Source: JANSYA01 sp965243385
GTDB taxonomy: Bacteria > Spirochaetota > Leptospiria > Leptospirales > Leptonemataceae
Reading direction: 5' to 3'
Length of the DNA: 64,000 nt
NCBI GenBank assembly: GCA_965243385.1
Contig: CBDEUV010000002.1
Coordinates: 5,208,001 to 5,272,000 of the forward strand
Shown: piece after piece, positions 27,431-36,621 of the stretch
Numbering within the stretch: the first letter of the stretch is position 1
Layout: every line of letters starts with the position of its first letter
Position numbers and translations under genes: made by a program
The notes under the pieces: generated by a model
Seen by the model: only the letters and a program-made list of their open reading frames with translations
The model's database searches: none
What the model was told of the DNA's origin: nothing

Positions 27431-28174
27431 GTGAATCAAACATCGCAAGCCTGTATTGATATACAAAACCTGAGTTTCGCGTACGGCGGGCGATCCGCCG
27501 CTCAATCCGCGGCGCCGGTCGTCCTGGACGTGCCGGAGTTCAGGGTCGAGCGGGGGGAGCGCGTATTTCTCTACGGTCCGAGCGGCAGCGGCAAGACGAC
27601 CCTGCTGGGACTCCTGGGTGGCGTGCTGGATATTCCCGAGGGGGGGCATGTGCGGGTCCTCGGCCAGGACCTGGCCGCCATGTCCGGCGCCCAGCGCGAC
27701 GCCTTTCGCGGGACCCATATGGGCTACATCTTTCAGATGTTCAATTTGATTCCGTACCTGACGGTGCTCGAAAATATCGTATTGCCCTGTCGCTTGAATC
27801 CCGCGCGTCGGGCCGGTCTGAACGGACGCGACGCGGGCGAAGTCGCCGGGGAGCTCGCCGGGCACCTCGGCATCGCCGATCATCTCGGGCAATCGGTGAC
27901 ACGGCTGTCGGTCGGACAGCAGCAACGAGTCGCGGCGGCCCGGGCGCTGATCGGTCAGCCGGAGCTGATTATCGCGGACGAACCCACGTCCGCCCTCGAC
28001 GCGGATCGGCGCGAAAATTTTATCGAGCTGCTTTTTGAAAACTGCAAAGCCAGCGGCGCGACGGTTCTATTCGTCAGTCATGACCGGGGGCTTGAGCGGC
28101 TCTTCGATCGCAGCGTTTCGCTGGCAGAGATTAACCGCGCGAAGCAGGCGGCCGAATCAGGAGCAAGCGCATGA
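27431..28174 (+). CDS. ABC transporter ATP-binding protein (LolD/MacB type)
   Basis: 247 residues from GTG 27431. Walker A GPSGSGKTTLLGLLGG, Q-loop FQMFNLIPYLTVLENI, signature LSVGQQQRVAAARAL and Walker B LIIADEPTSALD are intact, with a switch histidine in VLFVSHD. The MacB/LolD branch works with FtsX-type permeases and usually not as an importer of its own. Its last codons overlap the permease start (ATGA), so the two are co-translated as part of the zinc cluster. Confidence 0.93.
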   Translation: MNQTSQACIDIQNLSFAYGGRSAAQSAAPVVLDVPEFRVERGERVFLYGPSGSGKTTLLGLLGGVLDIPEGGHVRVLGQDLAAMSGAQRDAFRGTHMGYIFQMFNLIPYLTVLENIVLPCRLNPARRAGLNGRDAGEVAGELAGHLGIADHLGQSVTRLSVGQQQRVAAARALIGQPELIIADEPTSALDADRRENFIELLFENCKASGATVLFVSHDRGLERLFDRSVSLAEINRAKQAAESGASA

Positions 28175-29442
28175 ATTTCGGCGGACTATTGCAACTGGCG
28201 ATCCGTTCGATTCGCAATCGCAGTCTTACGACCGGTCTGACGGTGGTATCGATCGGCCTTTCGGTGGCACTGCTCATCGGCGTCGAACATATTCGCACGA
28301 GCGCCCGGGACAGCTTTCAGGGCACAATCAGCCAGACCGATTTGATTGTGGGCGCGCGCAGCGGTCCCGTACAGTTATTATTGTACAGCGTCTTTCATAT
28401 GGGCTCGGCGACGAGCAATATCGATTACGAATCGTACAAACACTTTCGCGATCATCCCGCGGTCGAGTGGACCATTCCGATCTCGCTCGGCGACAGCCAT
28501 CGCGGGCATCGAGTGGTCGCCACGAACGAAAATTTTTACGAACACTTTCGCTTTCGCGGCGATCGCCGCATCGAATTCAGTGAAGGTGCGGCGGCTGACG
28601 GCGTCTTCGACGTGGTGCTCGGCAGCGAAGTCGCCGCGAAGCTCGGTTATGAGCTGGGCAAAAAGATCGTGCTCAGTCACGGCATGTCGTCCATCGGCCT
28701 CTTAAATCACGACGACAAACCCTTTACGGTCGTCGGCATTTTGCAACGGACTTCGACACCCGTGGATCGATCGCTGTATATCACGCTCGAAGGCATGGAA
28801 GCCATTCACATCGACTGGCAGTCCGGCGCGCCGCCCATGTTCGGCGAAGAGATTCCCGCGGATCAAATCGATCCGGCCGCGCTCAAAGTCGAGCAGCTCA
28901 CCGCCTTTCTATTACGCAGCAAATCGCGGGTGCTGACTTTACGATTGCAGCGCGAAGTGAATACTTTCGAAAACGAAGCGCTGTTGGGGATTATTCCCGG
29001 GGTTACGCTGAGCGAACTCTGGCAAACCATCGGCTACGCGGAAGCGGCGTTATTGGTCGTGACCATCGTCGTCGTGTTAGTCGGCCTGACAGGCATGCTG
29101 ATGTCGATCTATACGACCTTAAACGAACGCCGGCGCGAGATGGCGATCTTACGATCCCTGGGAGCCGGACCGAAAAAGATCCTGCTGCTCTTCGTCCTGG
29201 AGTCGGGGCTCTTGAGCATCGCCGGGTGCGTATTGGGCGTGGTGCTGGTGTATGGCGCGCTCTTTTTCGCGCAGCCAATCGTAGAAGACCAGCTGGGATT
29301 GTATCTGTCGATCGACGTGCTTTCGCCGCTTGAATTCGCTTATCTCGGCGGAGTGGTGGTCCTGGGTTTTCTGATCGGGCTGGTGCCGGCGCTGCGGGCG
29401 TATCGCAACGCGCTCGCGGACGGCCTTACGATCCGGGTCTAA
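28171..29442 (+). CDS. FtsX/MacB-type ABC permease of the zinc cluster
   Basis: 423 residues from ATG 28171. One N-terminal helix (SLTTGLTVVSIGLSVALLIG), a large periplasmic domain of about 250 residues, then three C-terminal helices with the FtsX signature LMSIYTTLNERRREMAILRSLGAGPKKIL. This four-helix plan is the MacB-like type VII ABC fold. With the ZrgA-like lipoprotein and DUF3299 protein it probably moves zinc-loaded protein or drives periplasmic handover, rather than transporting ions through a channel. Confidence 0.9.
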   Translation: MNFGGLLQLAIRSIRNRSLTTGLTVVSIGLSVALLIGVEHIRTSARDSFQGTISQTDLIVGARSGPVQLLLYSVFHMGSATSNIDYESYKHFRDHPAVEWTIPISLGDSHRGHRVVATNENFYEHFRFRGDRRIEFSEGAAADGVFDVVLGSEVAAKLGYELGKKIVLSHGMSSIGLLNHDDKPFTVVGILQRTSTPVDRSLYITLEGMEAIHIDWQSGAPPMFGEEIPADQIDPAALKVEQLTAFLLRSKSRVLTLRLQREVNTFENEALLGIIPGVTLSELWQTIGYAEAALLVVTIVVVLVGLTGMLMSIYTTLNERRREMAILRSLGAGPKKILLLFVLESGLLSIAGCVLGVVLVYGALFFAQPIVEDQLGLYLSIDVLSPLEFAYLGGVVVLGFLIGLVPALRAYRNALADGLTIRV

Positions 29443-29582
29443 GAGTGAATTGGGCCGGAACGAAAGCGGTGCGCCGTTCCCGTGTGTGTGGTCATTAACT
29501 CGAAAGCTAAATATCGCGACAATTTTCCTGGCGGCTCCGGAATGGCTTGCATTCTTGCAGCGAGTCCGTTAAGCCATCCGGG

Positions 29583-30917
29583 ATGATTCAACAATCCCGC
29601 GTCCGCCAGATTCTCACGCTGTCCCTGCCGATTATCGGCGGCATGGTGTCGCAGAATATTCTGAACCTGGTGGACACGGCCATGGTCGGCACTCTGGGCG
29701 CGCCGGCGATCACTGCCGTCGGCATGGGCGGCTTTCTGAATTTCTGGGCGATCTCGCTGATCCTGGGAATTTCGTCCGGCGTGCAGGCGATGGCCGCCCG
29801 GCGCATTGGTGAAGGCCGCGAAAACGAAGCGGCGCGTCCTTTGAACGGCGGCATCCTGATCGCGCTCGGAGCCGGTCTGCCGCTGGGTCTGGGGCTCTCG
29901 GCGCTTACGCCGTACTTTTTTCCGTACCTGATTGCAGACCCGGAAGTCGTCGCCGCGGGAGTGCCGTATCTCCAGGCGCGCCTGGCCGCGGCCTTCGCGG
30001 TCGGCATTAATTTCAGCTTTCGCGGTTTCTGGAACGGCATTCGCCAGTCCGCGATCTATATGCGGACTCTGGTCTTCATGCACGCGTTGAATATTATCTT
30101 CAACTACGTGCTGATCTTCGGTCATTTCGGCGCGCCCGCGCTGGGAGTGCAGGGCGCCGGGCTGGCCTCCGCGCTCTCGGTGATTTGCGGCAGCGTGTTT
30201 TATACGTTCATGGGTTTCACCCGCGTGCGACATATGGGTTTTCTGCAGGCGTGGCCGGACGCGCACGGCTTTCGCAGGCTCGTGCAGCTGTCTATTCCCA
30301 GCAGCATCCAGCAGTTTTTCTTTTCGGGCGGACTGACCGCGATGTTCTGGATCTTCGGCAAGGTCGGAACCTTCGAGGCGGCGGCGGCCAGCATCATGAT
30401 CAACATTATGCTCGTGGCGTATTTGCCGGGCATCGGACTGGGACTCGCGGCGGCGACTCTGGTCGGTCAGGCGCTGGGGCGCGGCGAAGTCGACGACGCG
30501 AAGCGCTGGGGCTGGGACGTCGTGAAAATCGGCATGTTGATACTGGGCGTGCTGGGTTTGCCGATGCTTTTGTTTCCGGATTTGATTGTTGGTTTTTTTA
30601 TTCAGTCCGCCGACGCGCCGATCGTGGTTGATCTGGCGCGAACGCCGCTCCGGCTGTCGGGACTGCTGATGTGTATGGAAAGCGTGGGGCTGGTTTTGAT
30701 GAACGCGTTGCTCGGCGCCGGGGACAGTCGCAGCGTGATGCTTGCGTCCGTGGGCATCCAGTGGGGCCTGTTTTTGCCGGCCGCGTTCGTGCTGGGTCCG
30801 GTCCTGGGCTTCGGATTGCTGGCGCTGTGGTCCGCGAATCTGAGCTATCGCATGTTGCTGGCCGGGGTCTTTTTTATTTTGTGGCGGCGCGGTGCCTGGG
30901 CCGATATTCGGGTTTGA
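29583..30917 (+). CDS. MATE family efflux transporter (second copy)
   Basis: 444 residues from ATG 29583. Twelve helices with LSLPIIGGMVSQNILNLVDTAMVGTLG, a second half beginning RLVQLSIPSSIQQFFFSGGLTAMFWIF and GLVLMNALLGAGDSRSVM. It is a paralogue of the gene at 22369, and differs in ending GVFFILWRRGAWADIRV. The stop TGA overlaps the ATG of the next small gene (TGATG). Confidence 0.92.
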   Translation: MIQQSRVRQILTLSLPIIGGMVSQNILNLVDTAMVGTLGAPAITAVGMGGFLNFWAISLILGISSGVQAMAARRIGEGRENEAARPLNGGILIALGAGLPLGLGLSALTPYFFPYLIADPEVVAAGVPYLQARLAAAFAVGINFSFRGFWNGIRQSAIYMRTLVFMHALNIIFNYVLIFGHFGAPALGVQGAGLASALSVICGSVFYTFMGFTRVRHMGFLQAWPDAHGFRRLVQLSIPSSIQQFFFSGGLTAMFWIFGKVGTFEAAAASIMINIMLVAYLPGIGLGLAAATLVGQALGRGEVDDAKRWGWDVVKIGMLILGVLGLPMLLFPDLIVGFFIQSADAPIVVDLARTPLRLSGLLMCMESVGLVLMNALLGAGDSRSVMLASVGIQWGLFLPAAFVLGPVLGFGLLALWSANLSYRMLLAGVFFILWRRGAWADIRV

Positions 30918-31180
30918 TGTTTGGTAAGATCATAAACAGCCCCTGGGTTACGCTTGCCTCCGGATTCATCCTGGCGGCCAGTTCGGGCTACGAAGCCTTT
31001 TCCGATCTCGCGCACGCCCGTCCGGGGGCGCACCACGGGGTGTTCGTATACGGCGTGGTAATGGCGCTGCGGGCGCTGCCGGACGTTTATCGCGGTCTCA
31101 AAGAAGTCGATCAGGGGTTGGTGGCGCACGAAAAAGAAGAGACGCAGGAGCAGGCTTCCGCGCCGGATCGCAAGACCTGA
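30917..31180 (+). CDS. Small membrane protein coupled to the MATE gene
   Basis: 87 residues beginning at the TGATG overlap with the MATE stop, so it is translated by restart. Two hydrophobic stretches (WVTLASGFILAASSGYEAF and GVFVYGVVMALRALPDVY) are followed by a charged tail rich in Glu and Lys. No family was recognised. The coupling suggests an accessory subunit for the transporter. Confidence 0.7.
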   Translation: MFGKIINSPWVTLASGFILAASSGYEAFSDLAHARPGAHHGVFVYGVVMALRALPDVYRGLKEVDQGLVAHEKEETQEQASAPDRKT

Positions 31181-31187
31181 TTCCGCG

Positions 31188-32321
31188 CTACAGATCGTTT
31201 TCGAGTACGATCTTGCCGCTGGCCCGGCCGCTTTCGTAACGTTCGTGGGCCCGGGCGGCCTGCGAGAATCCGAAGCGCTCTTCGTCCAGCAGCGGCCGCA
31301 GTCGCTCTGAATTCTCTTTTGCCGCGAGCCGCGCCGCCTTGCGCAGAATTTCGCCGTGTCGGGCGCGTTCATCGCCTTCGTTAAACAAAAGCGGCTGCAG
31401 CATAAAGATGATATGCAGGGTCGCGCCTTTCGCGTGCAGCGGACTTAAATCGTGGGTCGAACGCGCGGCGATTGCGCAGACCTGAGCGCCGCGCTTGACG
31501 GCTTCGAAGGATGCGTCGAGGCTTTCACCGCCCACCGTATCGAAGACCAGGTCGAATCCCGCGCCGCCGGTATGACCGGCGACGTATTGCGCGACGCTGC
31601 TTTCGCGATACGCGATGGGTACGGCCCCCAGCTGGCGAACGATGTCCTGTTTCGCCGCGCTCGAAGCCGTGGCGAAAATGCGGGGCGTACGAAGCGCCCG
31701 GGGTTCGTCGGGCTGTGAGGCCGCGCGGGCGAGTTGCACGGCGATGTGGCCCACGCCCCCGGCGCCGCCCTGGATTAAAATTGTTTCGATCGGCTTTTGG
31801 GCGGAACTCCGTCCGGAAGATCGCGGGACCGTAGACGCGGGATATTGCGCGAGGGGCTCCGCGAGCCCGGCGCGCAGAAACAGCGCTTCCCAGGCGGTGA
31901 TCGTCACCAGAGGCAGCGCCGCCGCTTCGGCGAAGGATAGATCCGCCGGCATCTTTGCGAGCAGACGTGCGTCGACCAGCATGTATTCCGCGAGCGCTCC
32001 CCCGCTGCCTTTCACGCCGCCGCAGCAGCCGTAGACCGCGTCGCCCGCGCGCAAATCTTCGGGGTGGCTTTCGCGGGCGTCCGGCGCGATGGCCTCGACG
32101 ATACCGGCCACGTCGCCATGCAGAACAGCGGGATCTGCGGGTGCGATGGGCAGGCCCTGCCGAATCTTGACGTCGACTGGATTCACACTCGTCGCGCGCA
32201 CGCGGATCAGCGCGTGTCCCGGTCGCAGTTCCGGCACGGAAATGTCCCGGATCTGTAATACGTCGGGTACCCCCGGCGATTGCATAACGATCGCGCGCAT
32301 CGTTTCAGAAGCAGAAGGCAT
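31188..32321 (-). CDS. Medium-chain dehydrogenase/reductase, quinone-oxidoreductase type
   Basis: 377 residues from ATG 32321. A GroES-like N-domain (ALIRVRATSVNPVDVKIRQG, HGDVAGIVEAI) and a Rossmann domain (ILIQGGAGGVGHIAVQLARA) are followed by DLVFDTVGGESLD. The catalytic zinc ligands of alcohol dehydrogenase are absent, as in NADPH:quinone reductase and zeta-crystallin relatives. A 20-residue Pro/Ser-rich insertion before the Rossmann motif is unusual. It likely reduces quinones or enals with NADPH in the cytosol. Confidence 0.88.
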   Translation of the reverse strand: MPSASETMRAIVMQSPGVPDVLQIRDISVPELRPGHALIRVRATSVNPVDVKIRQGLPIAPADPAVLHGDVAGIVEAIAPDARESHPEDLRAGDAVYGCCGGVKGSGGALAEYMLVDARLLAKMPADLSFAEAAALPLVTITAWEALFLRAGLAEPLAQYPASTVPRSSGRSSAQKPIETILIQGGAGGVGHIAVQLARAASQPDEPRALRTPRIFATASSAAKQDIVRQLGAVPIAYRESSVAQYVAGHTGGAGFDLVFDTVGGESLDASFEAVKRGAQVCAIAARSTHDLSPLHAKGATLHIIFMLQPLLFNEGDERARHGEILRKAARLAAKENSERLRPLLDEERFGFSQAARAHERYESGRASGKIVLENDL

Positions 32322-32478
32322 GCCCGGAAGCCTGTCGTGCGTACGGCCTTAGCGTCCATGGAAATTTATGCGCCGGCTGCACGCCGGGGGCGCTTTCACC
32401 GAAACTTTTTCCGAATTTCACACGTTAGTCACACTCGCAGCGCACATTGGGCGCAATCTTCGCGAGGAACATATCGCT

Positions 32479-33648
32479 GTGAAAATCGCATATTTTACTG
32501 AGACCTTTTTACCGAAAGTCGACGGCGTCGTAAATACGCTCTGCAATCTGCTTGAGTACTTGCCGGAGCGCGGACACGAGAGCCTGCTCTTCGCTCCGGC
32601 CGGCGGTCCGCAGCGCTTCGCCGAAACGCCGGTCGTGCAAATGCCAGGCGCTCCCTTTCCGTTGTATCCGGAAATCAAACTCGTATCGCCCTTCACCGAC
32701 GTAACCGCGGAGCTGTACAGATATCGTCCGGACGTCGTGCATCTCTTGCATCCCGTCGCGCTGGGTTTCGCGGGATTGCGCGCGGCCAGGGCGCTGGGCA
32801 TACCGGTGGTCATGTCGTATCATACCGATCTGGTTGCGTACGCGCGGTATTTCGGATTCGGCGCTCTGAGCAATCTGGTGGTGCGCATCGAACGCTGGAT
32901 CCACAACCAGGCCGATTTGAATCTGTGTCCTTCGGGGCCGACCCTGCGCGAACTGGACGGCTACGGCTTCGAGCGCCTGAAAGTCTGGACCCGCGGCGTC
33001 GATACGCAACGTTTTTCGCCGGCCCGTCGCGACGCCGCCATGCGCGAACGCCTCTCCGGCGGCGAAAGCGAGAAGCCGCTGCTCCTTTTCGTAGGCCGTG
33101 TTTCGCATGAGAAGCGCGTGCACTGGCTGCGGCCGATGCTTGATCGTATTAATCAGGAGAATCACAAAAACGGCAAGCGCGGCGTGCGTCTGGCGATTGT
33201 CGGGGATGGACCGGCCCGCGCTGAAATGGAAGGGCTGTTCGCGGGAACGCCCACCGAATTCACCGGCGTGCTGCGCGGCCGGGAGCTCGCCGCGGCTTAT
33301 GCTTCCGCGGACGCGTTCGTTTTTCCGTCCGCCAGCGAAACCCTGGGCAATGTTGTGCTCGAAGCGATGGCTTCGGGCCTGCCGGTCGTCGCGGCGGGCG
33401 CGGGCGGACCGCTGGACCTGATCGAACACGGCAAGACCGGGCTTTTGTTTCAACCGGAGAGCGAATCGGATTTCGCGCAGGCCGTGGGATCGCTGGTCGC
33501 AAGCGGCGATTTTATCCGGCGCATGGGCCGGGCGGGTCGCGAGTACGCCGAAACCCGTCGCTGGTCCGCCGTGCACGATCGCTTGATCCAGGACTACGCG
33601 CGGGTGGCCGGCGTTGAATTGAGCAGAGATCTACGCCTGGCCGTTTAA
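32479..33648 (+). CDS. Glycosyltransferase family 4 (GT-B)
   Basis: 389 residues from GTG 32479, chosen for the GAGGAA site about ten bases upstream and because VKIAYFTETFLPKVDGVVNTL is the family start. The C-domain has LFVGRVSHEKRVHWLRP, LAIVGDGPARAEME and the E-x7-E motif in ASETLGNVVLEAMASGLPVV. It resembles mannosyl- and sulfoquinovosyl-diacylglycerol-type transferases that modify membrane lipids. The acceptor is not determined by sequence. It is divergent from the oxidoreductase gene. Confidence 0.9.
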   Translation: MKIAYFTETFLPKVDGVVNTLCNLLEYLPERGHESLLFAPAGGPQRFAETPVVQMPGAPFPLYPEIKLVSPFTDVTAELYRYRPDVVHLLHPVALGFAGLRAARALGIPVVMSYHTDLVAYARYFGFGALSNLVVRIERWIHNQADLNLCPSGPTLRELDGYGFERLKVWTRGVDTQRFSPARRDAAMRERLSGGESEKPLLLFVGRVSHEKRVHWLRPMLDRINQENHKNGKRGVRLAIVGDGPARAEMEGLFAGTPTEFTGVLRGRELAAAYASADAFVFPSASETLGNVVLEAMASGLPVVAAGAGGPLDLIEHGKTGLLFQPESESDFAQAVGSLVASGDFIRRMGRAGREYAETRRWSAVHDRLIQDYARVAGVELSRDLRLAV

Positions 33649-33671
33649 GCAGGCTTACGGCGGTCGTTATC

Positions 33672-35036
33672 TCAACCCACCGCGGATTGCGGCGGCGATT
33701 CCGACACGTCCTGGATTTCGGTTTCGCCGGCGTGGATGACCGACTTGTTCTTTTTAGGTTGGGGAATTGGCTTTGGCTCGGGCGGCAATTCGTCTTCGAG
33801 TTCACATTTATCGTACGTCCCGGGCGGTAAATTTTCTCCGATGCGGCCGTACGCGTTCTGCGGCGCCACGAGATGAAAACTCCAGCCGCCGCGGTAATAA
33901 GGGCACAGATGCACATTACCGCTGCATAAAACCTGGGTGGCGCGCGGTTTGGGGTACGCCCAGGCGTGTCCGCCGTGCAGGCATTTGCTTTCGACGGCGG
34001 CGAGCTTTTCCAGATATTTCACATCGGCTTCGTATTCGCTGAACCGCTGGATCGTACCCGCGACGAGGCGCTTGCTGAAATAACCTTTACCGGAGTTGTA
34101 CGCGATCTGATGGATGAGCTCCCGTACCGCCGTAATACGATCCGGGGAATTAACCAGCTGTTCGTACGCGAAGCGGGCCAGCCGCAGGCTTTCCGCGATG
34201 ATCGGAGCCGCTTCGGGGTGGACGCTCTCGCCTCCGTCTTCGTTTTCGCTTTCGGCCTCGACGCCGGAGGCGTTCACGAGTTCCGCCGGCGCGTCGCGAC
34301 CGTCGACGATATCGCCGAGCAGGCCGCCGAACTGATCCTCGACGACTTGCGGTTTCGCGAACGGTAAATAGGAATCCCGGACGACGTTCCCCAATCCTTC
34401 TACGATTTCCAGTCTATCGATCAAAGCGGCGCCTCGTTCCAGGCGACGTTTACGCTCCGCGTCTTCCTCCGGAGTGTAGCGCCAGCTATCGCTATCGGCC
34501 AGGCCGATCATGCCGGTAAACCCCGCGAGAAAGGCGTGGCGGTGGACCAGCGGCACGTTCAGATTCTGCTGCAGAACGATTCCCAGATTCATCAGTCCGA
34601 GGATCGAAATGTGTTCGAAGAATTCCCGCTTTTCTATCAACAGGCGATAGGCGAGCATCGTCAGGGTTCGATCTGCGAAGGCGTGTAGAATATATGGGCG
34701 ATGGTTGCGGCTTAAATTGGCGTAAAGGCGATACAAAAACGCGTTGCCGGGACTGTCGATGTGCTTCTGAATCGCGTTCGTTAAATGCAGGCGAATCTTC
34801 GTCAGCAAATCGCTCGTCGCTTCTACGGCGATTGGCAGCGCATACTGGTCCGACATTTCGGTCAGCTTTTCGATTAACGATTGTTTTACGAAGATCTTTT
34901 CCCGGATCATGATGCTGCCGGAATTGTCGACGACGGGGCGACTGAAGCGTATCTGGCCGATCAGTTCCAGGTCGCGGACGAAGTCCTGAAAGCGCAGCGG
35001 TTTATCGAATAGGATTTCTTTTTCTGTAATGCGCAT
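33672..35036 (-). CDS. Paralogous protein of unknown function with a degenerate HD-like core (copy 1, long)
   Basis: 454 residues from ATG 35036. Residues 1-70 align with the next gene to the right (LRFQDFVRDLELIGQIRFSRPVV, SGSIMIREKIFVKQSLIEKL). A helical core follows, with GLMNLGIVLQQNLNVPLVHRHAFLAGFTGMIGLAD, which resembles HD-GYP helices but lacks the HD pair. After SVHPEAAPIIAESLRLARFAYEQL comes a tail unique to this copy, with four cysteines (KCLHGGHAWAYP, VLCSGNVHLCPYYRGGW, KCELEDELPPEPKPIPQP). No function is known. Possibly a Leptospira-type DUF family, unconfirmed. Confidence 0.65.
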   Translation of the reverse strand: MRITEKEILFDKPLRFQDFVRDLELIGQIRFSRPVVDNSGSIMIREKIFVKQSLIEKLTEMSDQYALPIAVEATSDLLTKIRLHLTNAIQKHIDSPGNAFLYRLYANLSRNHRPYILHAFADRTLTMLAYRLLIEKREFFEHISILGLMNLGIVLQQNLNVPLVHRHAFLAGFTGMIGLADSDSWRYTPEEDAERKRRLERGAALIDRLEIVEGLGNVVRDSYLPFAKPQVVEDQFGGLLGDIVDGRDAPAELVNASGVEAESENEDGGESVHPEAAPIIAESLRLARFAYEQLVNSPDRITAVRELIHQIAYNSGKGYFSKRLVAGTIQRFSEYEADVKYLEKLAAVESKCLHGGHAWAYPKPRATQVLCSGNVHLCPYYRGGWSFHLVAPQNAYGRIGENLPPGTYDKCELEDELPPEPKPIPQPKKNKSVIHAGETEIQDVSESPPQSAVG

Positions 35037-35087
35037 AGTCTACCTCACAATAGCCGCTTCGCTCCACTCAGGGGCGAGGCGTGATTT

Positions 35088-36038
35088 CTAAATCACAGTC
35101 CGGTACTCTCCGAAGCGCCGTAAAACCGCGCCGGTGAGCTGCCGGTTCAGTCTTCTGGCCGCCGCGAGCTGTGCCAGGCGTTGTACGAGCAATCGCAGCT
35201 CGCGCGGTCCGGACCGCATTTCGTGAAGGAAGTTGCCGGCGCACAGGGCGATTCGCAGGCACTCGGTCAGCACGGGTATGGATTCGGGATGCACGCTTTC
35301 GCCTGACTCATCCGATTCTCCCGCGGGCCGCTCAGCGCCCGCTCCTGCGAATCGTACGTCCGGCAGCGTCATTGGCTGGCCCTGCAGGCCGTGAAAGACG
35401 AGTTCGAGTCCTGCGGGCAGTCCGAAGCGGTCGACAGAACACGCGCCCGGGTCCTCACGATCCGCGAATGCTTCCGGATATATTGTGCCGGGGGTATCGG
35501 CGAAGCCCGCCAGGCTGAAGAAGCCGGCCAGAAAAGCATGGCGATGAATCAGAGGGTGGTTGCGATCCTGCTGCAAAAGAATCGCGAGATTCAGCAAACC
35601 GATCGTCGTCAGGCGATCGAAGCGACTCGGATTTTCCCGGGCCAGATGGATCGCGAAGAGTGCGAGCGGCCGGCCGTGGAATGCGTTCAGAATACAGCTT
35701 CTTGGACTGCGGTGAAGATTGGAAAGCAGTCTCCGGAGAAAAGCGTTTTGCGGCCGTTCGAAATGCGTCAGCACGCGAGCGATCAATTCGCCGCGTACGC
35801 GTACGAGCAGTTCTTCGCTGACTTCAACGCCGACTTCGCATTCCAGCGTTTCCGCGGAGTCGGTCAGGCGTTCCAGCAGAGATTGCTGGACGAAGATTCG
35901 TTCTCGAATCATGACGCTGCCGCTATGACTGGCGATCGCACGGCTGAAGCGGACCTGGCCCATCAATCTCAGTTCACTCAAGAATTCCCGGCAATGCATC
36001 GGGCTTTTGAATACGATTTCCTGGCTGCTGACCTGCAT
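35088..36038 (-). CDS. Paralogous protein of unknown function with a degenerate HD-like core (copy 2, short)
   Basis: 316 residues from ATG 36038. It shares the plan of the gene to its left: MHCREFLSELRLMGQVRFSRAI, SGSVMIRERIFVQQSLLERL, GLLNLAILLQQDRNHPLIHRHAFLAGFFSLAGFAD and ESVHPESIPVLTECLRIALCAGNFLHEM. It lacks the cysteine-rich C-terminal tail of copy 1. The stop codon sits in a perfect palindrome GTGATTT-CT-AAATCAC (35081-35096). It lies 18 bp after a small gene in the same direction, so three genes probably form an operon. Confidence 0.65.
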   Translation of the reverse strand: MQVSSQEIVFKSPMHCREFLSELRLMGQVRFSRAIASHSGSVMIRERIFVQQSLLERLTDSAETLECEVGVEVSEELLVRVRGELIARVLTHFERPQNAFLRRLLSNLHRSPRSCILNAFHGRPLALFAIHLARENPSRFDRLTTIGLLNLAILLQQDRNHPLIHRHAFLAGFFSLAGFADTPGTIYPEAFADREDPGACSVDRFGLPAGLELVFHGLQGQPMTLPDVRFAGAGAERPAGESDESGESVHPESIPVLTECLRIALCAGNFLHEMRSGPRELRLLVQRLAQLAAARRLNRQLTGAVLRRFGEYRTVI

Positions 36039-36056
36039 GATCTGACTCCGTGAGAA

Positions 36057-36299
36057 TTACAACGTGGCGGAGATGCGCGCCAGCTCGCCGTGCCGTTGAA
36101 TATCTTCGACGAAGCGCGAGGTCGGGGCCCGTCCGGGCTCAATATGTTCTTCGATGAATGTTTTGAGAGTCCAGTCGCGATCGATTTCTTTTTGTGCGAG
36201 GGAATGCAAGGTCGTCCCCATTTGAATATTGAACTTATTTACGGAGCCTCTTTCGTATATTCTGACACAGAACTGTCTGTATCGGGTCTGATTCCACAT
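36057..36299 (-). CDS. Small hypothetical protein
   Basis: 80 residues from ATG 36299; an internal ATG before GTTLHSLAQKEID is also possible. It is polar, with a basic N-terminus and the helical middle WTLKTFIEEHIEPGRAP. It is followed 18 bp later by the copy 2 paralogue gene, so it leads that operon. No domain was recognised. Base composition falls toward AT at its 5' end. Confidence 0.5.
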   Translation of the reverse strand: MWNQTRYRQFCVRIYERGSVNKFNIQMGTTLHSLAQKEIDRDWTLKTFIEEHIEPGRAPTSRFVEDIQRHGELARISATL

Positions 36300-36621
36300 G
36301 ATCGTTTTATTCCTTTTGCGTTTGTCGCTTCTGTTTCGCGTGCTGTTTTGTGCGAAGGGGATTGCGAATATCCATAAACTTAAAAAAATATCAAGTTTAA
36401 ATAATTCATAATAACGCTAATTAACGTAATTTTAATTTCCGTGCGAATGCTTCACCCCGTACGAACGCGATCGAGCACGGCTCAAGCTCGTACGAAGCGC
36501 GGGGTGAATCTCATCTTGAGATGAAATGCGGAAATGTACGGCAGGCCCGCGGCGAAATCATTCGCCTGGAAATTGATTGGAGGGATCGAAATTTGACCGG
36601 CGCGTCGCGAATGCGGGCGCG
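36300..36621. other. AT-rich intergenic region with imperfect palindrome
   Basis: 322 bases without a recognisable gene. 36370-36445 is strongly AT-rich for this genome and is the likely promoter of the leftward operon that starts at 36299. An imperfect inverted repeat runs from TTCACCCCG (36451-36459) to CGGGGTGAA (36500-36508), with partly matching CGTACGA sequence inside. Its role is unknown: terminator of the MORN gene is unlikely by position relative to a U tract, and an operator is possible. Confidence 0.4.

Noticed and set aside
29439..30266. Long minus-strand open frame of 275 codons
   Set aside because: It lies antisense to the MATE gene, whose protein is clearly conserved; the antisense product is low-complexity Arg/His/Gln.
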